Position numbers and translations under genes: made by a program
Origin: DASUZB01 sp036377075
Lineage (GTDB): Bacteria; Actinomycetota; CALGFH01
Length of the DNA stretch: 45,218 bases
Assembly (NCBI GenBank): GCA_036377075.1
Contig: DASUZB010000338.1
Coordinates: 1-45,218, forward strand
Direction: 5' to 3'
The notes under the pieces: model-generated
The model's database searches: none
The model's input: only the letters and a program-made list of their open reading frames with translations
Told to the model about the DNA's origin: nothing
In this document: positions 15,779 through 26,047 of the stretch, piece after piece
Layout: each line of letters opens with the position of its first letter
Position numbering within the stretch: the stretch's first letter is position 1

Positions 15779-17232
15779 ACCGCCAGATCCGCCGCGTTGC
15801 CGTGTTCGTGCTCGCCCTGTTCCTGCTGATGTTCTCGGCGCCCTTCTACTGGCAGGTGGTGGAGGGCAACAAGCTGGCCAACGACCCCCGCAACGCGCGC
15901 AAGCTCTTCAAGGAGTACTCGCTCGAGCGGGGCAAGATGGTGCTGCCCAACGGCCAGCCGGTGGCCATCTCGGTGGCCACCCCGGACGCGCTGAAGTTCA
16001 AGCGCACCTACCCGGAGGGCGAGACCTACGGGATGGTCACCGGCTACTACTCGCTGGTGTTCGGCTCCAGCCTGGCCGAGAGCGCCTTCAACACCTACCT
16101 GGTCGGCAAGGCGCCCGAGCAGTTCGCCCAGAACCTGGTCGACCTGTTCACGGCCAGGTCGAGCCCTGGCGGGACGCTGCGGCTGACCCTCGACCCGAAC
16201 ACCCAGGCGACCGCGGAGCGGGAGCTCGGCCAGCGCAAGGGTGCGGTGGTCGCGCTCGACTACAAGACCGGCAAGGTGCTCGCCATGACCACCTTCCCGC
16301 GCTACGACCCCAACCTGCTCTCCATCCACGACTCCGACAAGATCCGCGCCAACTGGAACCGGCTGCTCAAGGACCCGAGCCAGCCGCTGCTCAACCGCGC
16401 CACCGACGCGCTCTACCCGCCGGGCTCGACCTTCAAGGTGATCACCGCCTCGGCCGCGCTGGAGAACGGCATCCGCGCCGACGAGCAGCTGCCCTCGCCG
16501 AACGCCTACACCCCGCCGAAGACCACCAAGCCGATCCGCAACTTCGGCGGCGAGGTCTGCTCGTCCACGGGGAAGCTGACCATGACGGACGCGCTGACGA
16601 TCTCCTGCAACACCACCTTCGCCGCGCTCGGCAACCGGCTCGGGGCGGCGCGGCTGAGCGACGAGGCGGAGAAGTTCGGCCTCAACGCCGAGAGCCCCTA
16701 CCAGCTCCGCTCGGCCACCAGCTCGATCCCGCGCGACATGGACGAGCCGGCCACGGCGCAGAGCGCCATCGGGCAGCGCGACGTGCGCGTCACCCCGCTG
16801 CAGATGGCGACGGTCGCCGCCACCATCGCCAACGGCGGCAAGCGCATGGCCCCCCACGTGGTCGACGAGGTGATCGACAACGACGGCAAGCGGGTCAAGC
16901 AGTTCGCCAACCAGTCCGAGGGGCAGGCCATCCCGGGCGACGTCGCCGAGCAGGTCAAGGCGATGATGGGCCAGGTGGTCGAGCGTGGCACCGGCACCTC
17001 CGCCAAGATCCCCGGCGTGCAGGTGTTCGGCAAGACCGGCACGGCGCAGAACGCGTCCGGTGCCGCCCCGCACGCCTGGTTCATCGGCTTCGCCGAGCAG
17101 GGCGACCGCTCGATCGCCGTCGCCGTGGTCGTCGAGAACGGCGGCAGCCTTGGCAGCGAGGCCACCGGCGGCAAGGTGGCCGCGCCGATCGCCAAGGACG
17201 TCATGCAGACCTACTTCGGGGCCGGCCAGTGA
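15775..17232 (+). CDS. pbpA: PbpA, class B penicillin-binding protein (transpeptidase)
   Basis: 485 residues. A single N-terminal membrane anchor (about 7-26) and a dimerisation-type domain precede the transpeptidase. The catalytic motifs are intact: S218-TFK221, S277-CN279 and K420-TGT423. It crosslinks the glycan strands polymerised by RodA, with which it is coupled (4-nt overlap). In mycobacteria PbpA is phosphorylated by PknB. Its stop overlaps the GTG of the kinase gene. Confidence 0.95.
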   Translation: MNRQIRRVAVFVLALFLLMFSAPFYWQVVEGNKLANDPRNARKLFKEYSLERGKMVLPNGQPVAISVATPDALKFKRTYPEGETYGMVTGYYSLVFGSSLAESAFNTYLVGKAPEQFAQNLVDLFTARSSPGGTLRLTLDPNTQATAERELGQRKGAVVALDYKTGKVLAMTTFPRYDPNLLSIHDSDKIRANWNRLLKDPSQPLLNRATDALYPPGSTFKVITASAALENGIRADEQLPSPNAYTPPKTTKPIRNFGGEVCSSTGKLTMTDALTISCNTTFAALGNRLGAARLSDEAEKFGLNAESPYQLRSATSSIPRDMDEPATAQSAIGQRDVRVTPLQMATVAATIANGGKRMAPHVVDEVIDNDGKRVKQFANQSEGQAIPGDVAEQVKAMMGQVVERGTGTSAKIPGVQVFGKTGTAQNASGAAPHAWFIGFAEQGDRSIAVAVVVENGGSLGSEATGGKVAAPIAKDVMQTYFGAGQ

Positions 17233-18785
17233 TCACCGTCCTGCTCAACGACCGTTACGAGCTCGACCGGCCCATCTCCGGCGGCGGTATGGGCGCCGTC
17301 TGGCGCGCCGTCGACCGGCGCCTCGACCGGCCCGTCGCGGTCAAGCTGCTCCGCCGCGACCTGGCCGCCGACCCCGCGTTCGTGGAGCGGTTCCGGCGCG
17401 AGGCGCGCGCCGCCGGCGCGCTGTCCCACCCAAACGTCGCCGGCGTGTTCGACTACGGCGAGCACGACGGCCAGGCGTTCATCGTGATGGAGCTGGTCGA
17501 GGGCGAGAACCTCGCCGAGCGGCTCGCCCGTGGCGGGCCGCTGCCCTGGCCGCTCGCGCTGGCCATCGCCGAGCAGGTGGCCCGCGCGCTGGCCGCGGCC
17601 CACGCGCACGGGCTGGTGCACCGCGACGTCAAGCCGGCCAACATCCTGCTTGCACGGCAGCCGCAGTTCGGCGCGAGCCTGCCCGCGACCAGCGAGCCTG
17701 ACATTGGGAAGCGCCAGGTCGGCAGGCTGCGCCACCACGCTGCGCCCGCAACGCTCGCCGAAGGGATGGGAAGTGCGGCTGCCGTGCAAGGGGACGGCCT
17801 CGACCCGCCGCTGGTGAAGGTGACCGACTTCGGCATCGCCCGCAGCGACCACAGCGCCACCCTGACCGGTACCGGGGCGCTGCTCGGCAGCGCCGGCTAC
17901 GTGGCGCCGGAGCAGGCGAGCGGCGCGCGGGTGGGACCGGCCGCCGACCTCTACGGCCTCGGCTGCGTGCTGTTCGAGATGGTCACCGGCGCCGCCCCGT
18001 ACCGCGGCGAGACGGCGGTCGCGCTCGCCACCCAGCACGTCTCCGCACCCGTCCCGAACCCGCGCGAGCGGCGCCCCGAGCTGCCGGGCGCGGTCGCCGC
18101 GATCATCCTCAAGGCGCTGCAGAAGGACCCGGCCGAGCGCTTCGGGTCGGCGGCGGCGATGGCCGACGCGCTGGCCGACGCGAGGCACGTCGCCACCGCC
18201 AGGACGCCGGGCGAGGCCACCGAGGTGCTGCCGGTGATCGCGGCGGGCGCGGCCGTCCCGGGCAGGGTGGCGCGCCTGGCGGCGTCAGGCGCCGCCGCGG
18301 CGCCCGGGTCCGCGCCGACCATACGGACCCGGCCGGTGGGACCGCCGCCGCGGGTCCGCTACCGGCGGTCGGGCGCCGGCACCTGGGCGAAGGTGGCCGC
18401 CGCCCTGGCCGTCGCCGCCCTCGCCCTGCTCACCTGGCTGACCGTCCGCGACGCCAACCAGGCGGCCCCGCCGCGGCAGGGCGCCGCCGGCCGGCCCGCC
18501 GCGACCGCGACCCCGCCGCCGGCGCGCGTCCGCGTGCCCGACCTGCGGGGCCTGTCGGACCAGGCGGCCAGGGCGGCGCTGCAACGGCTCGGGCTGCGGG
18601 TGGCCGCGCCCGAGCGCCACGGAACCGTGATCGGCACGAGACCGCGGCCAGGTAGCCTCGTCCGCCGTGGCTCGACCGTGCGGCTGCTCCTGGCCGGCGG
18701 CAACGGCAAGCACCAGGGCGACCACAAGGGCCAGGGCAAGGGCGGGGACGGCCAGGGGAACGACCGGGGGGGCGGCGAATCCTGA
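17229..18785 (+). CDS. pknA: PknA-position Ser/Thr kinase with one PASTA domain and an unusual insertion
   Basis: 518 residues, GTG start overlapping the pbpA stop. The kinase domain has the glycine loop SGGGMGAVW, Lys39, HRDVKPAN (131-138), DFG (200-202) and APEQ (226-229). The distance from Asn138 to Asp200 is 62 residues, against 13 in the neighbouring pknB. The extra about 49 residues (about 141-188) are encoded by a segment bounded by a perfect 17-bp inverted repeat. One membrane helix (about 387-405) leads to a single extracellular PASTA domain (RVRVPDLRGLSDQAARAALQ.., about 435-492) and a Gly/Lys/His-rich tail. Position and partner genes say PknA, but the PASTA domain is what one expects of PknB. 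All catalytic residues are present, so the kinase may be active despite the insertion. Confidence 0.9.
   Translation: MITVLLNDRYELDRPISGGGMGAVWRAVDRRLDRPVAVKLLRRDLAADPAFVERFRREARAAGALSHPNVAGVFDYGEHDGQAFIVMELVEGENLAERLARGGPLPWPLALAIAEQVARALAAAHAHGLVHRDVKPANILLARQPQFGASLPATSEPDIGKRQVGRLRHHAAPATLAEGMGSAAAVQGDGLDPPLVKVTDFGIARSDHSATLTGTGALLGSAGYVAPEQASGARVGPAADLYGLGCVLFEMVTGAAPYRGETAVALATQHVSAPVPNPRERRPELPGAVAAIILKALQKDPAERFGSAAAMADALADARHVATARTPGEATEVLPVIAAGAAVPGRVARLAASGAAAAPGSAPTIRTRPVGPPPRVRYRRSGAGTWAKVAAALAVAALALLTWLTVRDANQAAPPRQGAAGRPAATATPPPARVRVPDLRGLSDQAARAALQRLGLRVAAPERHGTVIGTRPRPGSLVRRGSTVRLLLAGGNGKHQGDHKGQGKGGDGQGNDRGGGES
17649..17790. mobile_element. 142-bp palindromic element inserted in frame in the kinase gene
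   Basis: The ends are a perfect 17-bp inverted repeat: CTTGCACGGCAGCCGCA at 17649-17665 and its complement at 17774-17790. Inside, TTCGGCGCGAGC (left) and the complement of GCTCGCCGAA (right) extend the symmetry imperfectly, and AGCCTG/CAGGCT forms a central hairpin. The segment is in frame, without stops, and encodes a stretch with no kinase similarity (RQPQFGASL..GSAAAVQG). It resembles a MITE or a Rickettsia-type palindromic element more than natural kinase sequence. No transposase is encoded and no clear target duplication is visible. Confidence 0.65.
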
Positions 18786-20116
18786 TGTCGACGACACCGA
18801 ACGTGCTCATCGACCGCTACGAGGTCGGGCGGCTGCTCGGCAGCGGCGGCATGGCCGAGGTGTTCGAGGGCCGCGACCGGCTGCTCGCCCGCCGGGTCGC
18901 GATCAAGGTGCTGCTGTCGCAGTACGCCCGCGACCCCGCCTTCCTGACCCGCTTCAAGCGCGAGGCGCAGGCGGCCGCGAGCCTCTCGCACCCCAATATC
19001 GTCGGCGTCTACGACACCGGCGTGCAGGACGGCACCAACTTCATCGTGATGGAGTACGTCGAGGGCCGCACCCTGCGCGAGGTGATCCGCAACGAGGGGC
19101 CGCTGATGCCCGAGCGGGCCGCCGAGATCGCCTCCGACGTCTGCCAGGCGCTCGCCGCCGCTCACGCCCGCGGGCTGATCCACCGCGACATCAAGCCCGG
19201 CAACGTGATGCTGACCCCCGACGGCACCGTCAAGGTGATGGACTTCGGCATCGCCAGGGCGACCACCTCGGAGACGATCACCCAGACCGCCGCGGTGATC
19301 GGCACCGCCCAGTACATCTCGCCCGAGCAGGCGCAGGGGCAGACGGTCGACTTCCGCAGCGACCTGTACTCGCTGGGCTGCTGCCTGTACGAGATGCTCA
19401 CCGGGGTGGTGCCGTTCACCGGCGCGACGCCGGTGGCGATCGCCTACCGCCACGTGCGCGAGGACCCGACGCCGCCGCGGCAGCTCAACCCCGACGTCAC
19501 GCCGGAGCTCGAGGCGGTGGTGCTGAAGGCCATGGCCAAGAACCCCGACGAGCGCTACCAGACGGCGGTCGAGATGCGCCAGGACCTCGACCGCATGCTG
19601 GCCGGCCAGGAGGTGCTCGCCGGCGTGCCCGGGGAGGCGCCGACGGTCGCCCTCGGCGGCGTCCCGGTGGGCCAGGACGCGCAGCAGACCGCGATGCTGG
19701 GCGCGGCGGGGACCATGCAGCAGCCCTCGGTCGGCGGCGCCTCGGGCTACCCGTACGGCGGCGCCTACCCCCCGCCGGGCGAGCGGCGCGTCTCGGTCGG
19801 CTGGGTGGTGCTGGTGCTGCTCGGCCTCGCCCTGGCGGGCGCCCTCGGCTACTTCGGCGCGAAGGCGCTGCTCAACAACGACGGCGGCAACCCGCCGGGG
19901 TCGACGGCACCGCCGAGCACCACCGCCGCGCCGAGCACCACCGCCGCGCCCACCACCACCGCCGCGCCCACCACCACCAAGGCCCCGACCACCACCAAGG
20001 CCCCGACCACGACCAAGGCGCCCACCACCACCGCGCCGCCCACCACGGCCCCGACCACGACCGCGCCGCCCACCACGTCGAGCACCGCGAGCACCGCGTC
20101 ACCGCCGACCTCGTAG
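18785..20116 (+). CDS. pknB: PknB-position Ser/Thr protein kinase with Thr/Pro/Ala-rich tail
   Basis: 443 residues. The kinase domain (about 11-270) is complete: LGSGGMAEVFEG, VAIKVL, HRDIKPGN, DFGIARA, an activation loop with several Thr and Ser (TTSETITQTAAVIGT) and SPEQA. A juxtamembrane linker precedes one membrane helix (about 339-358). The extracellular part has no PASTA domain. It is a tract of TTTAAP/TTTKAP-type repeats (about 376-443), a likely flexible and possibly glycosylated wall-spanning stalk. It is the last gene of the operon, with a TGATG-type overlap with pknA. Expected substrates include the FHA proteins, PbpA and CrgA-linked divisome proteins, by family knowledge. Confidence 0.93.
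   Translation: MSTTPNVLIDRYEVGRLLGSGGMAEVFEGRDRLLARRVAIKVLLSQYARDPAFLTRFKREAQAAASLSHPNIVGVYDTGVQDGTNFIVMEYVEGRTLREVIRNEGPLMPERAAEIASDVCQALAAAHARGLIHRDIKPGNVMLTPDGTVKVMDFGIARATTSETITQTAAVIGTAQYISPEQAQGQTVDFRSDLYSLGCCLYEMLTGVVPFTGATPVAIAYRHVREDPTPPRQLNPDVTPELEAVVLKAMAKNPDERYQTAVEMRQDLDRMLAGQEVLAGVPGEAPTVALGGVPVGQDAQQTAMLGAAGTMQQPSVGGASGYPYGGAYPPPGERRVSVGWVVLVLLGLALAGALGYFGAKALLNNDGGNPPGSTAPPSTTAAPSTTAAPTTTAAPTTTKAPTTTKAPTTTKAPTTTAPPTTAPTTTAPPTTSSTASTASPPTS
19906..20100 (+). repeat. Tandem repeats encoding the Thr-rich PknB tail
   Basis: About 195 bp of 15-18-bp units such as ACCACCACCGCCGCGCCC and ACCACCACCAAGGCCCCG, repeated with small changes. Repeat number could vary by slippage and change stalk length. 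It is coding and not a CRISPR array. Confidence 0.75.
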
Positions 20117-20163
20117 CACCCGCCGGTCTCGACCGCGCGACCGCGGCCGCGTCGGCCCGACGC

Positions 20164-20771
20164 TCAGGCGGCGGGCCGGGCCTCGCGCAGGCTGCCGAGC
20201 CAGTTGGCGAGCAGCTGGTGGCCGCAGCGGGTCAGCACCGACTCGGGGTGGAACTGGACGCCCTCGAGCGGGTATCGCCGGTGGCGCAGGGCCATGACCA
20301 GGCCGGCCTCGGTCTCGCCGGTGACCTCGAGCTCCGCGGGCAGGCCGTCGCGCTCCACCACCAGCGAGTGGTAGCGGGTGGCGTCGAACGGCACCGGCAG
20401 GCCGGCGAGCACGCCGGCGCCGCGGTGGTGGATCGCGGACGTCTTGCCGTGGACCAGCTCGGGCGCGTGCACCACCCGGGCGCCGTGGACGTGGCCGATC
20501 ACCTGCAGGCCGAGGCAGACGCCCAGGACCGGCAGCTCGGCGCCCAGCTCGCGGACCAGCTCGACGGAGAGGCCGGCGTCGCGCGGGTGCCCGGGACCGG
20601 GCGAGATCAGCACCCCGTCGGGGGCGAGGCGGCGGACCTCCTCGACGCCGGCGGCGTCGTTGCGCCACACCACCGTGGCCGCGCCCAGCTCGCCGAGGTA
20701 CTGAACGAGGTTGTAGACGAACGAGTCGTAGTTGTCGACGACCAGGATGGTGCGGCCACCGCCCGGCGCGC

Positions 20772-20775
<4 letters not shown>
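20164..20775 (-). CDS. Glutamine amidotransferase, TrpG/PabA type
   Basis: 203 residues. A class I amidotransferase with the triad Cys87 (GVCLGLQ), His176 and Glu178 (QFHPES), and the N-terminal VVDNYDSFVYNLVQYLGELG signature. It supplies ammonia to anthranilate synthase or aminodeoxychorismate synthase; the synthase partner is not in the window, so trpG and pabA cannot be told apart. The same gene lies next to pknB in mycobacteria and streptomycetes. Its ATG overlaps the stop of fadD upstream by 4 nt, an unusual coupling. It converges on pknB with about 47 bp between stops. Confidence 0.92.
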
Positions 20776-22478
<1,703 letters not shown>

Positions 22479-22505
22479 CGTTGTCTCCCCTTCCGGGTAT
22501 GCCGA

Positions 22506-22536
22506 GGATACTGGCGTCGCTGGTCAGTCAGTATCC
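22506..22536. promoter_or_regulatory. Inverted repeat overlapping the fadD promoter
   Basis: GGATACTG (22506-22513) and CAGTATCC (22529-22536) are separated by 15 bp. On the minus strand the proximal arm contains a -10-like TATCCT, so a bound protein would block fadD. It could also act as a weak hairpin after the upstream operon. Confidence 0.45.
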
Positions 22537-22573
22537 GTTGTCGCGAGGCACGAGGACAACGACGGCGCTTGCG

Positions 22574-24346
22574 TCAAAAGTTCTCGGGCAGGACGCCCTC
22601 GAGCCACGGGAAGAAGTACAGCCAGCAGAGGACCGCGAACAGCACCAGCCAGGACGCGATCGCGATCCGGATGGGCCAGCGTTGCGACCGGCGCGCCCGG
22701 CGTCCCTGGCTGCGGCCTTCGAGCTGGCGGAGCTCGCGCCCCTCGATCGACCTCGCCAGGCCGTCGACCTCGCGCGCCTGCGGCTTGGGCGGCTCGCGCA
22801 GCCAGCTCCCTGGCACCGGCGGGCTGGCGCCGTGCTCCTCCACCGACCAGAGCCAGCCGACCCCGCCGGTGTCGTCCTCGCCGGCGCGCCGGTCGGGCGT
22901 CCAGAGGGGTTCGTCGGAGCGCTCGTGCCTACCCGGGCCGCGGGTCGGGCTGAGGTCGCGGCTGGGCGGCGGCGGGGTGGCGGACGGGCCCACCTCGGTC
23001 GGCGCCGACCCCGGCGGGGCGAAGGACAGCGCCGCGCCGTACGGCCCGGAGCCGTCGGGGACCGGTGGCGGCGGCAGCGGTTCGCTCCACGAGGACGGGG
23101 GGCGGCGGCCCGGGTCGGTGCCCCTCGGGTCGGCGCTCCCGCCGTAGCCACCCGGGGTGGCGCCGGGCGCCTGCCCGCCGTGGCCGAACGCGGTCGGCGA
23201 GCCGGGCTCCGGCAGCCCGTACGCCGAGCCGCTGCGGTAGCCGCTGGTGGGCGCGGCGACCTCGCCGGTCCCGGCGCGCTTGTCGGCGTCCCAGAGCCAC
23301 TGCCCGGTTGCCTCCTCGATCAGCCGGCGGGCCTCGGCGTGGGCGGCCTGCACCGCCGGGTCCTCGCCCGGCGCCCCCAGGCCGCCGGCGGCCGGGGCGG
23401 GCGCGGGAGGCGGCGTCGCCTCGCGGTCGCGGGCCAGCTCGGCGAAGAGCTCACGGAAGTCGGTGCCGCTGGAGGTCGACGGGTCCGAAGCCGTGGAGGT
23501 GGGCTGGGGCCGGGGCGGGGGCTGGGCCTCCCAGGGCATGGCCGGCGGCGCCTGCGGCGCCTTGGCGGACCGGAACGGCAGGTCGGCGGCGGCCGACTCC
23601 CACGGCGGGCGTGAGGTCTGCTCCGGCGCCCATGGGTCGACGTCCACGTCCGGCTCCCACGGCGTGGCGGGGTCGGTGGCGCCGGTCCAGGAGCCGCTGC
23701 CTCCCCCGATGCCGGCCCAGGAGCCGGTGTCGCTGCTCGGCGGCGGCGGCGGTGCCGCGGGCGCGGCCGGCGTCGGGCCGAGGCTCCAGTCGGGCGCGGG
23801 CCGCTCGGGCTGGAACGCGCCGCCGGGGGAGGTCCAGTCGCCGGTCGAGGTGCCGCCGGCCGGGGACGCGCCCCAGAGGTCGCTGCTGCTGGAGGTGCTG
23901 GTCGAGGGCTGGGCGGCGGAGGTCCACGGTTCGGCCGTGCCGTCGCCGCTCGCGCTCGGGGAGGACCCCCAGACCTCCCCGGTGCCGTCCGAGGGGGAGG
24001 TCTCCCACGGGTCACCGCCGGTGCTCGGGGAGGGGGAGGTCGCGACGGGCGCCCAGGAGTCGGTGGTCGGGGCCGCGGGAGGCACCTCGGCGGGTGGCGG
24101 TGTGGCCTGGTCGGGGGCGCCCGGAGCCCGGCCCGGGCGCAGCTTCGCGGCCCATTGCGCGTCCTCGGCGAGGGTCTTGGGGTCGTCGTCGAGGTCCGAG
24201 ACTTCCGGCAGGGTGAGCTCGGGCGCCTGCTCGTCCTCGGGGGGGCCGGTGCGGGCGTGGCGTCCATCGGATCGGCGTGTGCGCCGGCCATCAGCCGGGC
24301 GGACGCGTCGCCCCCCTGCCGCCCAATCGTCGGGCATGCCGCTCAT
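22574..24346 (-). CDS. Trp-spaced disordered protein with C-terminal membrane anchor
   Basis: 590 residues of unknown family. About 545 residues are low-complexity and rich in Pro, Ser, Gly, Thr, Asp and Glu. Some 15 isolated Trp residues recur every 10-25 positions, usually as D/E/P/G-x-W (DPWET, EVWGS, EPWTS, DLWGA, GDWTS, GSWAG, TPWEP, DPWAP, PPWES, MPWEA). A short possible helical patch lies near VQAAHAEARRLIEEATGQWLWDADK. A basic stretch (GRRARRSQR) precedes the only membrane helix (about 559-580), and the chain ends FPWLEGVLPENF. The basic side argues that the long region is cytoplasmic and tail-anchored. Its start overlaps the sortase stop (ATGA), so the two are coupled. Many Ser/Thr near acidic residues make it a possible kinase substrate, which is inference. 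Confidence 0.7.
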   Translation of the reverse strand: MSGMPDDWAAGGRRVRPADGRRTRRSDGRHARTGPPEDEQAPELTLPEVSDLDDDPKTLAEDAQWAAKLRPGRAPGAPDQATPPPAEVPPAAPTTDSWAPVATSPSPSTGGDPWETSPSDGTGEVWGSSPSASGDGTAEPWTSAAQPSTSTSSSSDLWGASPAGGTSTGDWTSPGGAFQPERPAPDWSLGPTPAAPAAPPPPPSSDTGSWAGIGGGSGSWTGATDPATPWEPDVDVDPWAPEQTSRPPWESAAADLPFRSAKAPQAPPAMPWEAQPPPRPQPTSTASDPSTSSGTDFRELFAELARDREATPPPAPAPAAGGLGAPGEDPAVQAAHAEARRLIEEATGQWLWDADKRAGTGEVAAPTSGYRSGSAYGLPEPGSPTAFGHGGQAPGATPGGYGGSADPRGTDPGRRPPSSWSEPLPPPPVPDGSGPYGAALSFAPPGSAPTEVGPSATPPPPSRDLSPTRGPGRHERSDEPLWTPDRRAGEDDTGGVGWLWSVEEHGASPPVPGSWLREPPKPQAREVDGLARSIEGRELRQLEGRSQGRRARRSQRWPIRIAIASWLVLFAVLCWLYFFPWLEGVLPENF

Positions 24347-24996
24347 GCCGCTACTGTACCGTTGTTCGGGACTTCCGCCACCAAGTCACCGAAGACGATG
24401 AAGCGCTGCTTGGCCGAGAAGCGCGGGTGGCAGGTGGTCAGCACGATCGTCGCCTTGATCTTGCCGCCAGGTCCGCTCACGTTGTTCAGCACCGAGGTGT
24501 CCGTCGGGCGCACGATCCTGGTCGCGGTGACGCTGTAGGTGAAGATCTCGGTGCGGCTGATGACGGTGATGATGTCGCCCTTGACCAGTTCGTTGAGCCG
24601 GAAGAACGGCGCGCCGTAGGTGGTGCGGTGGCCGGAGATGGCGAACGTCCCCACCTGGCCCGGCATCACCGTGCTCGGCACGTGGCCCGGGCCCTTCTTC
24701 AGGTCCTCGCGGCCGACGCCCTGGACGACCACCTTCTCGACCTTGATCTTGGGGATCTGGATCAGGGCGATGCCCTTGCCGACGGGGATGGCCTTGCCGC
24801 TGCGGCTGGCGCTCGGCCGGTTGGTGGCGGGGAGGCCGGCCTGCGCGCTCCAGCTCTGCTCCAGCTCCTTGCGCAGCGCGTTCTGCTCGTTGTCCGCCGA
24901 CGCGTTCGTCCCCACCAGCTGGTACACCAGGAAGTAGAGGACGAGGCAGCCGAGTCCGATCAACGACCAGCCCGTGCCGCGCAAGAACCTCCGCAT
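24343..24996 (-). CDS. srtE: Class E sortase
   Basis: 217 residues from ATG 24996, preceded by GGAGGTGACG. One N-terminal membrane helix (about 9-28), a linker, and the sortase beta-barrel follow. Catalytic residues are His123 (SGHRTTYG), Cys189 (LTTCHP) and Arg198 (FSAKQR). Class E enzymes cleave LAXTG-type signals and attach proteins to the wall. No substrate with such a signal is encoded in the window. A class E sortase in the pknB-crgA neighbourhood is also the arrangement in streptomycetes. Upstream in-frame starts (to 25095) are unlikely because they precede the ribosome site. Confidence 0.93.
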   Translation of the reverse strand: MRRFLRGTGWSLIGLGCLVLYFLVYQLVGTNASADNEQNALRKELEQSWSAQAGLPATNRPSASRSGKAIPVGKGIALIQIPKIKVEKVVVQGVGREDLKKGPGHVPSTVMPGQVGTFAISGHRTTYGAPFFRLNELVKGDIITVISRTEIFTYSVTATRIVRPTDTSVLNNVSGPGGKIKATIVLTTCHPRFSAKQRFIVFGDLVAEVPNNGTVAA

Positions 24997-25144
24997 CGTC
25001 ACCTCCAGGCCGCCGGGCCGTCGCGGACCAGTGCAATATCGTACGCCGCGGCAGAGGGGGGACGGCCGTGAGTATCTTTGCCTACCACGAAACAACCCCG
25101 GAAACCAGGCAATGGTTCCGTCCGCGCGCTGCGCCGTAGCCTGC

Positions 25145-25711
25145 TCACGGCCCGCCGAGCAGGCGTTTCACGTCGGCGGTGAGCTCGCCGGCCGCCATCT
25201 TCCGCGGCACCCGCAGCGAGCGCGTCCCGTCCCTGGCCACGAACCAGGTCTGTGGCAGCCCGGTCACCGACCAGTGGCTGGCGATGCCCCCGTAGATGCC
25301 CTTGCGGTCGTACACGGTCGGGTAGGAGACGCCGCTGCGGCGCAGCATCGCGGCCGCGGCGCCGTGCTGGTCGGAGGCGTCGACGCCGACGAAGGTCACC
25401 GGACGGCCGGCGAACTCGCGGCTCACCCGCTGGAAGGTGGGCAGCTCGGTGCGGCACGGAACGCACCAGCTCGCCCAGAAGTTGACCACCACCACGCGGC
25501 CGTGGAGCTTGCCGAGGTCGGCGTCGAACTGCTCGGAGGTCCGCTCGACCAGCGGCTGGCTGCCGAGCGCCGCCGTGGGGGTGGTCCCGCCGCCGGACGC
25601 TCGCTTGGCGGTGCAGCCGGCCAGGCCGGCGGCGAGGCAGAGGGCGAGCAGGGCGGCGGCCGCGCGGTCGGGCGCGCGCCGCGCCGGGGCGATACGATCG
25701 TCCGTGGTCAT
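25145..25711 (-). CDS. TlpA/ResA-type thioredoxin-fold lipoprotein
   Basis: 188 residues. A signal peptide ends in the lipobox LAGC with Cys33, so the protein is anchored outside the membrane. The thioredoxin fold has the redox motif WCVPC (Cys83, Cys86) in VVVVNFWASWCVPCRTELP and a cis-Pro region TGLPQTWFV. The usual role is reduction of disulfides in extracytoplasmic proteins, for example during cytochrome c maturation. It is divergent from crgA across a 58-bp gap that must hold both promoters. A start at 25789 is rejected because it would overlap crgA and lengthen the signal peptide abnormally. Confidence 0.9.
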   Translation of the reverse strand: MTTDDRIAPARRAPDRAAAALLALCLAAGLAGCTAKRASGGGTTPTAALGSQPLVERTSEQFDADLGKLHGRVVVVNFWASWCVPCRTELPTFQRVSREFAGRPVTFVGVDASDQHGAAAAMLRRSGVSYPTVYDRKGIYGGIASHWSVTGLPQTWFVARDGTRSLRVPRKMAAGELTADVKRLLGGP

Positions 25712-25769
25712 GGTGTTCGGGCGCTGCCCGGCGCGTCCCCACAACCACCCATGGAAGGGATCCGTCACG

Positions 25770-26012
25770 ATGCCGAAGTCTCGCTCCAAGCGGCGTCGCT
25801 ACCAGCCGCCGCCCCGGCCCAAGCCGAAGCCGTCGCCGCCTTGGGTCGCGCCGACCATCGTCGTGTGCCTGGTCGTCGGTCTCATCTACATCCTGTTGTA
25901 CTACATGGGCGCGCTTCCGGGGCCGCTGGCCAACCTGAACGCCATCAACCTGGCCCTCGGCTTCGCCCCGATCATCGCCGGCCTCCTGCTGGCCACCCGG
26001 TGGACCGGTTGA
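25770..26012 (+). CDS. crgA: CrgA, cell division regulator
   Basis: 80 residues. It starts MPKSRSKRRRYQ, then a Pro/Lys-rich stretch and two membrane helices (about 25-46 and 57-76) with the family ending GLLLATRW. CrgA binds FtsZ and late divisome proteins and tunes septation in mycobacteria and streptomycetes. Its neighbourhood (trpG, kinases, sortase) is conserved across actinobacteria. The ribosome site is AAGGGA about 9 nt before the ATG. Confidence 0.92.
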   Translation: MPKSRSKRRRYQPPPRPKPKPSPPWVAPTIVVCLVVGLIYILLYYMGALPGPLANLNAINLALGFAPIIAGLLLATRWTG

Positions 26013-26047
26013 GCTGCCGAACTACACGGCTGTCATTCATCCCCAAC

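Noticed and set aside
19906..20100. Short regular repeats as a CRISPR array
   Set aside because: They are in-frame Thr/Pro/Ala codon repeats of the PknB tail, with no unique spacers and no cas genes.
22574..22600. LPENF at the C-terminus of the Trp-rich protein as a sortase signal
   Set aside because: A sorting signal must come before the membrane helix; here it follows it at the very end.
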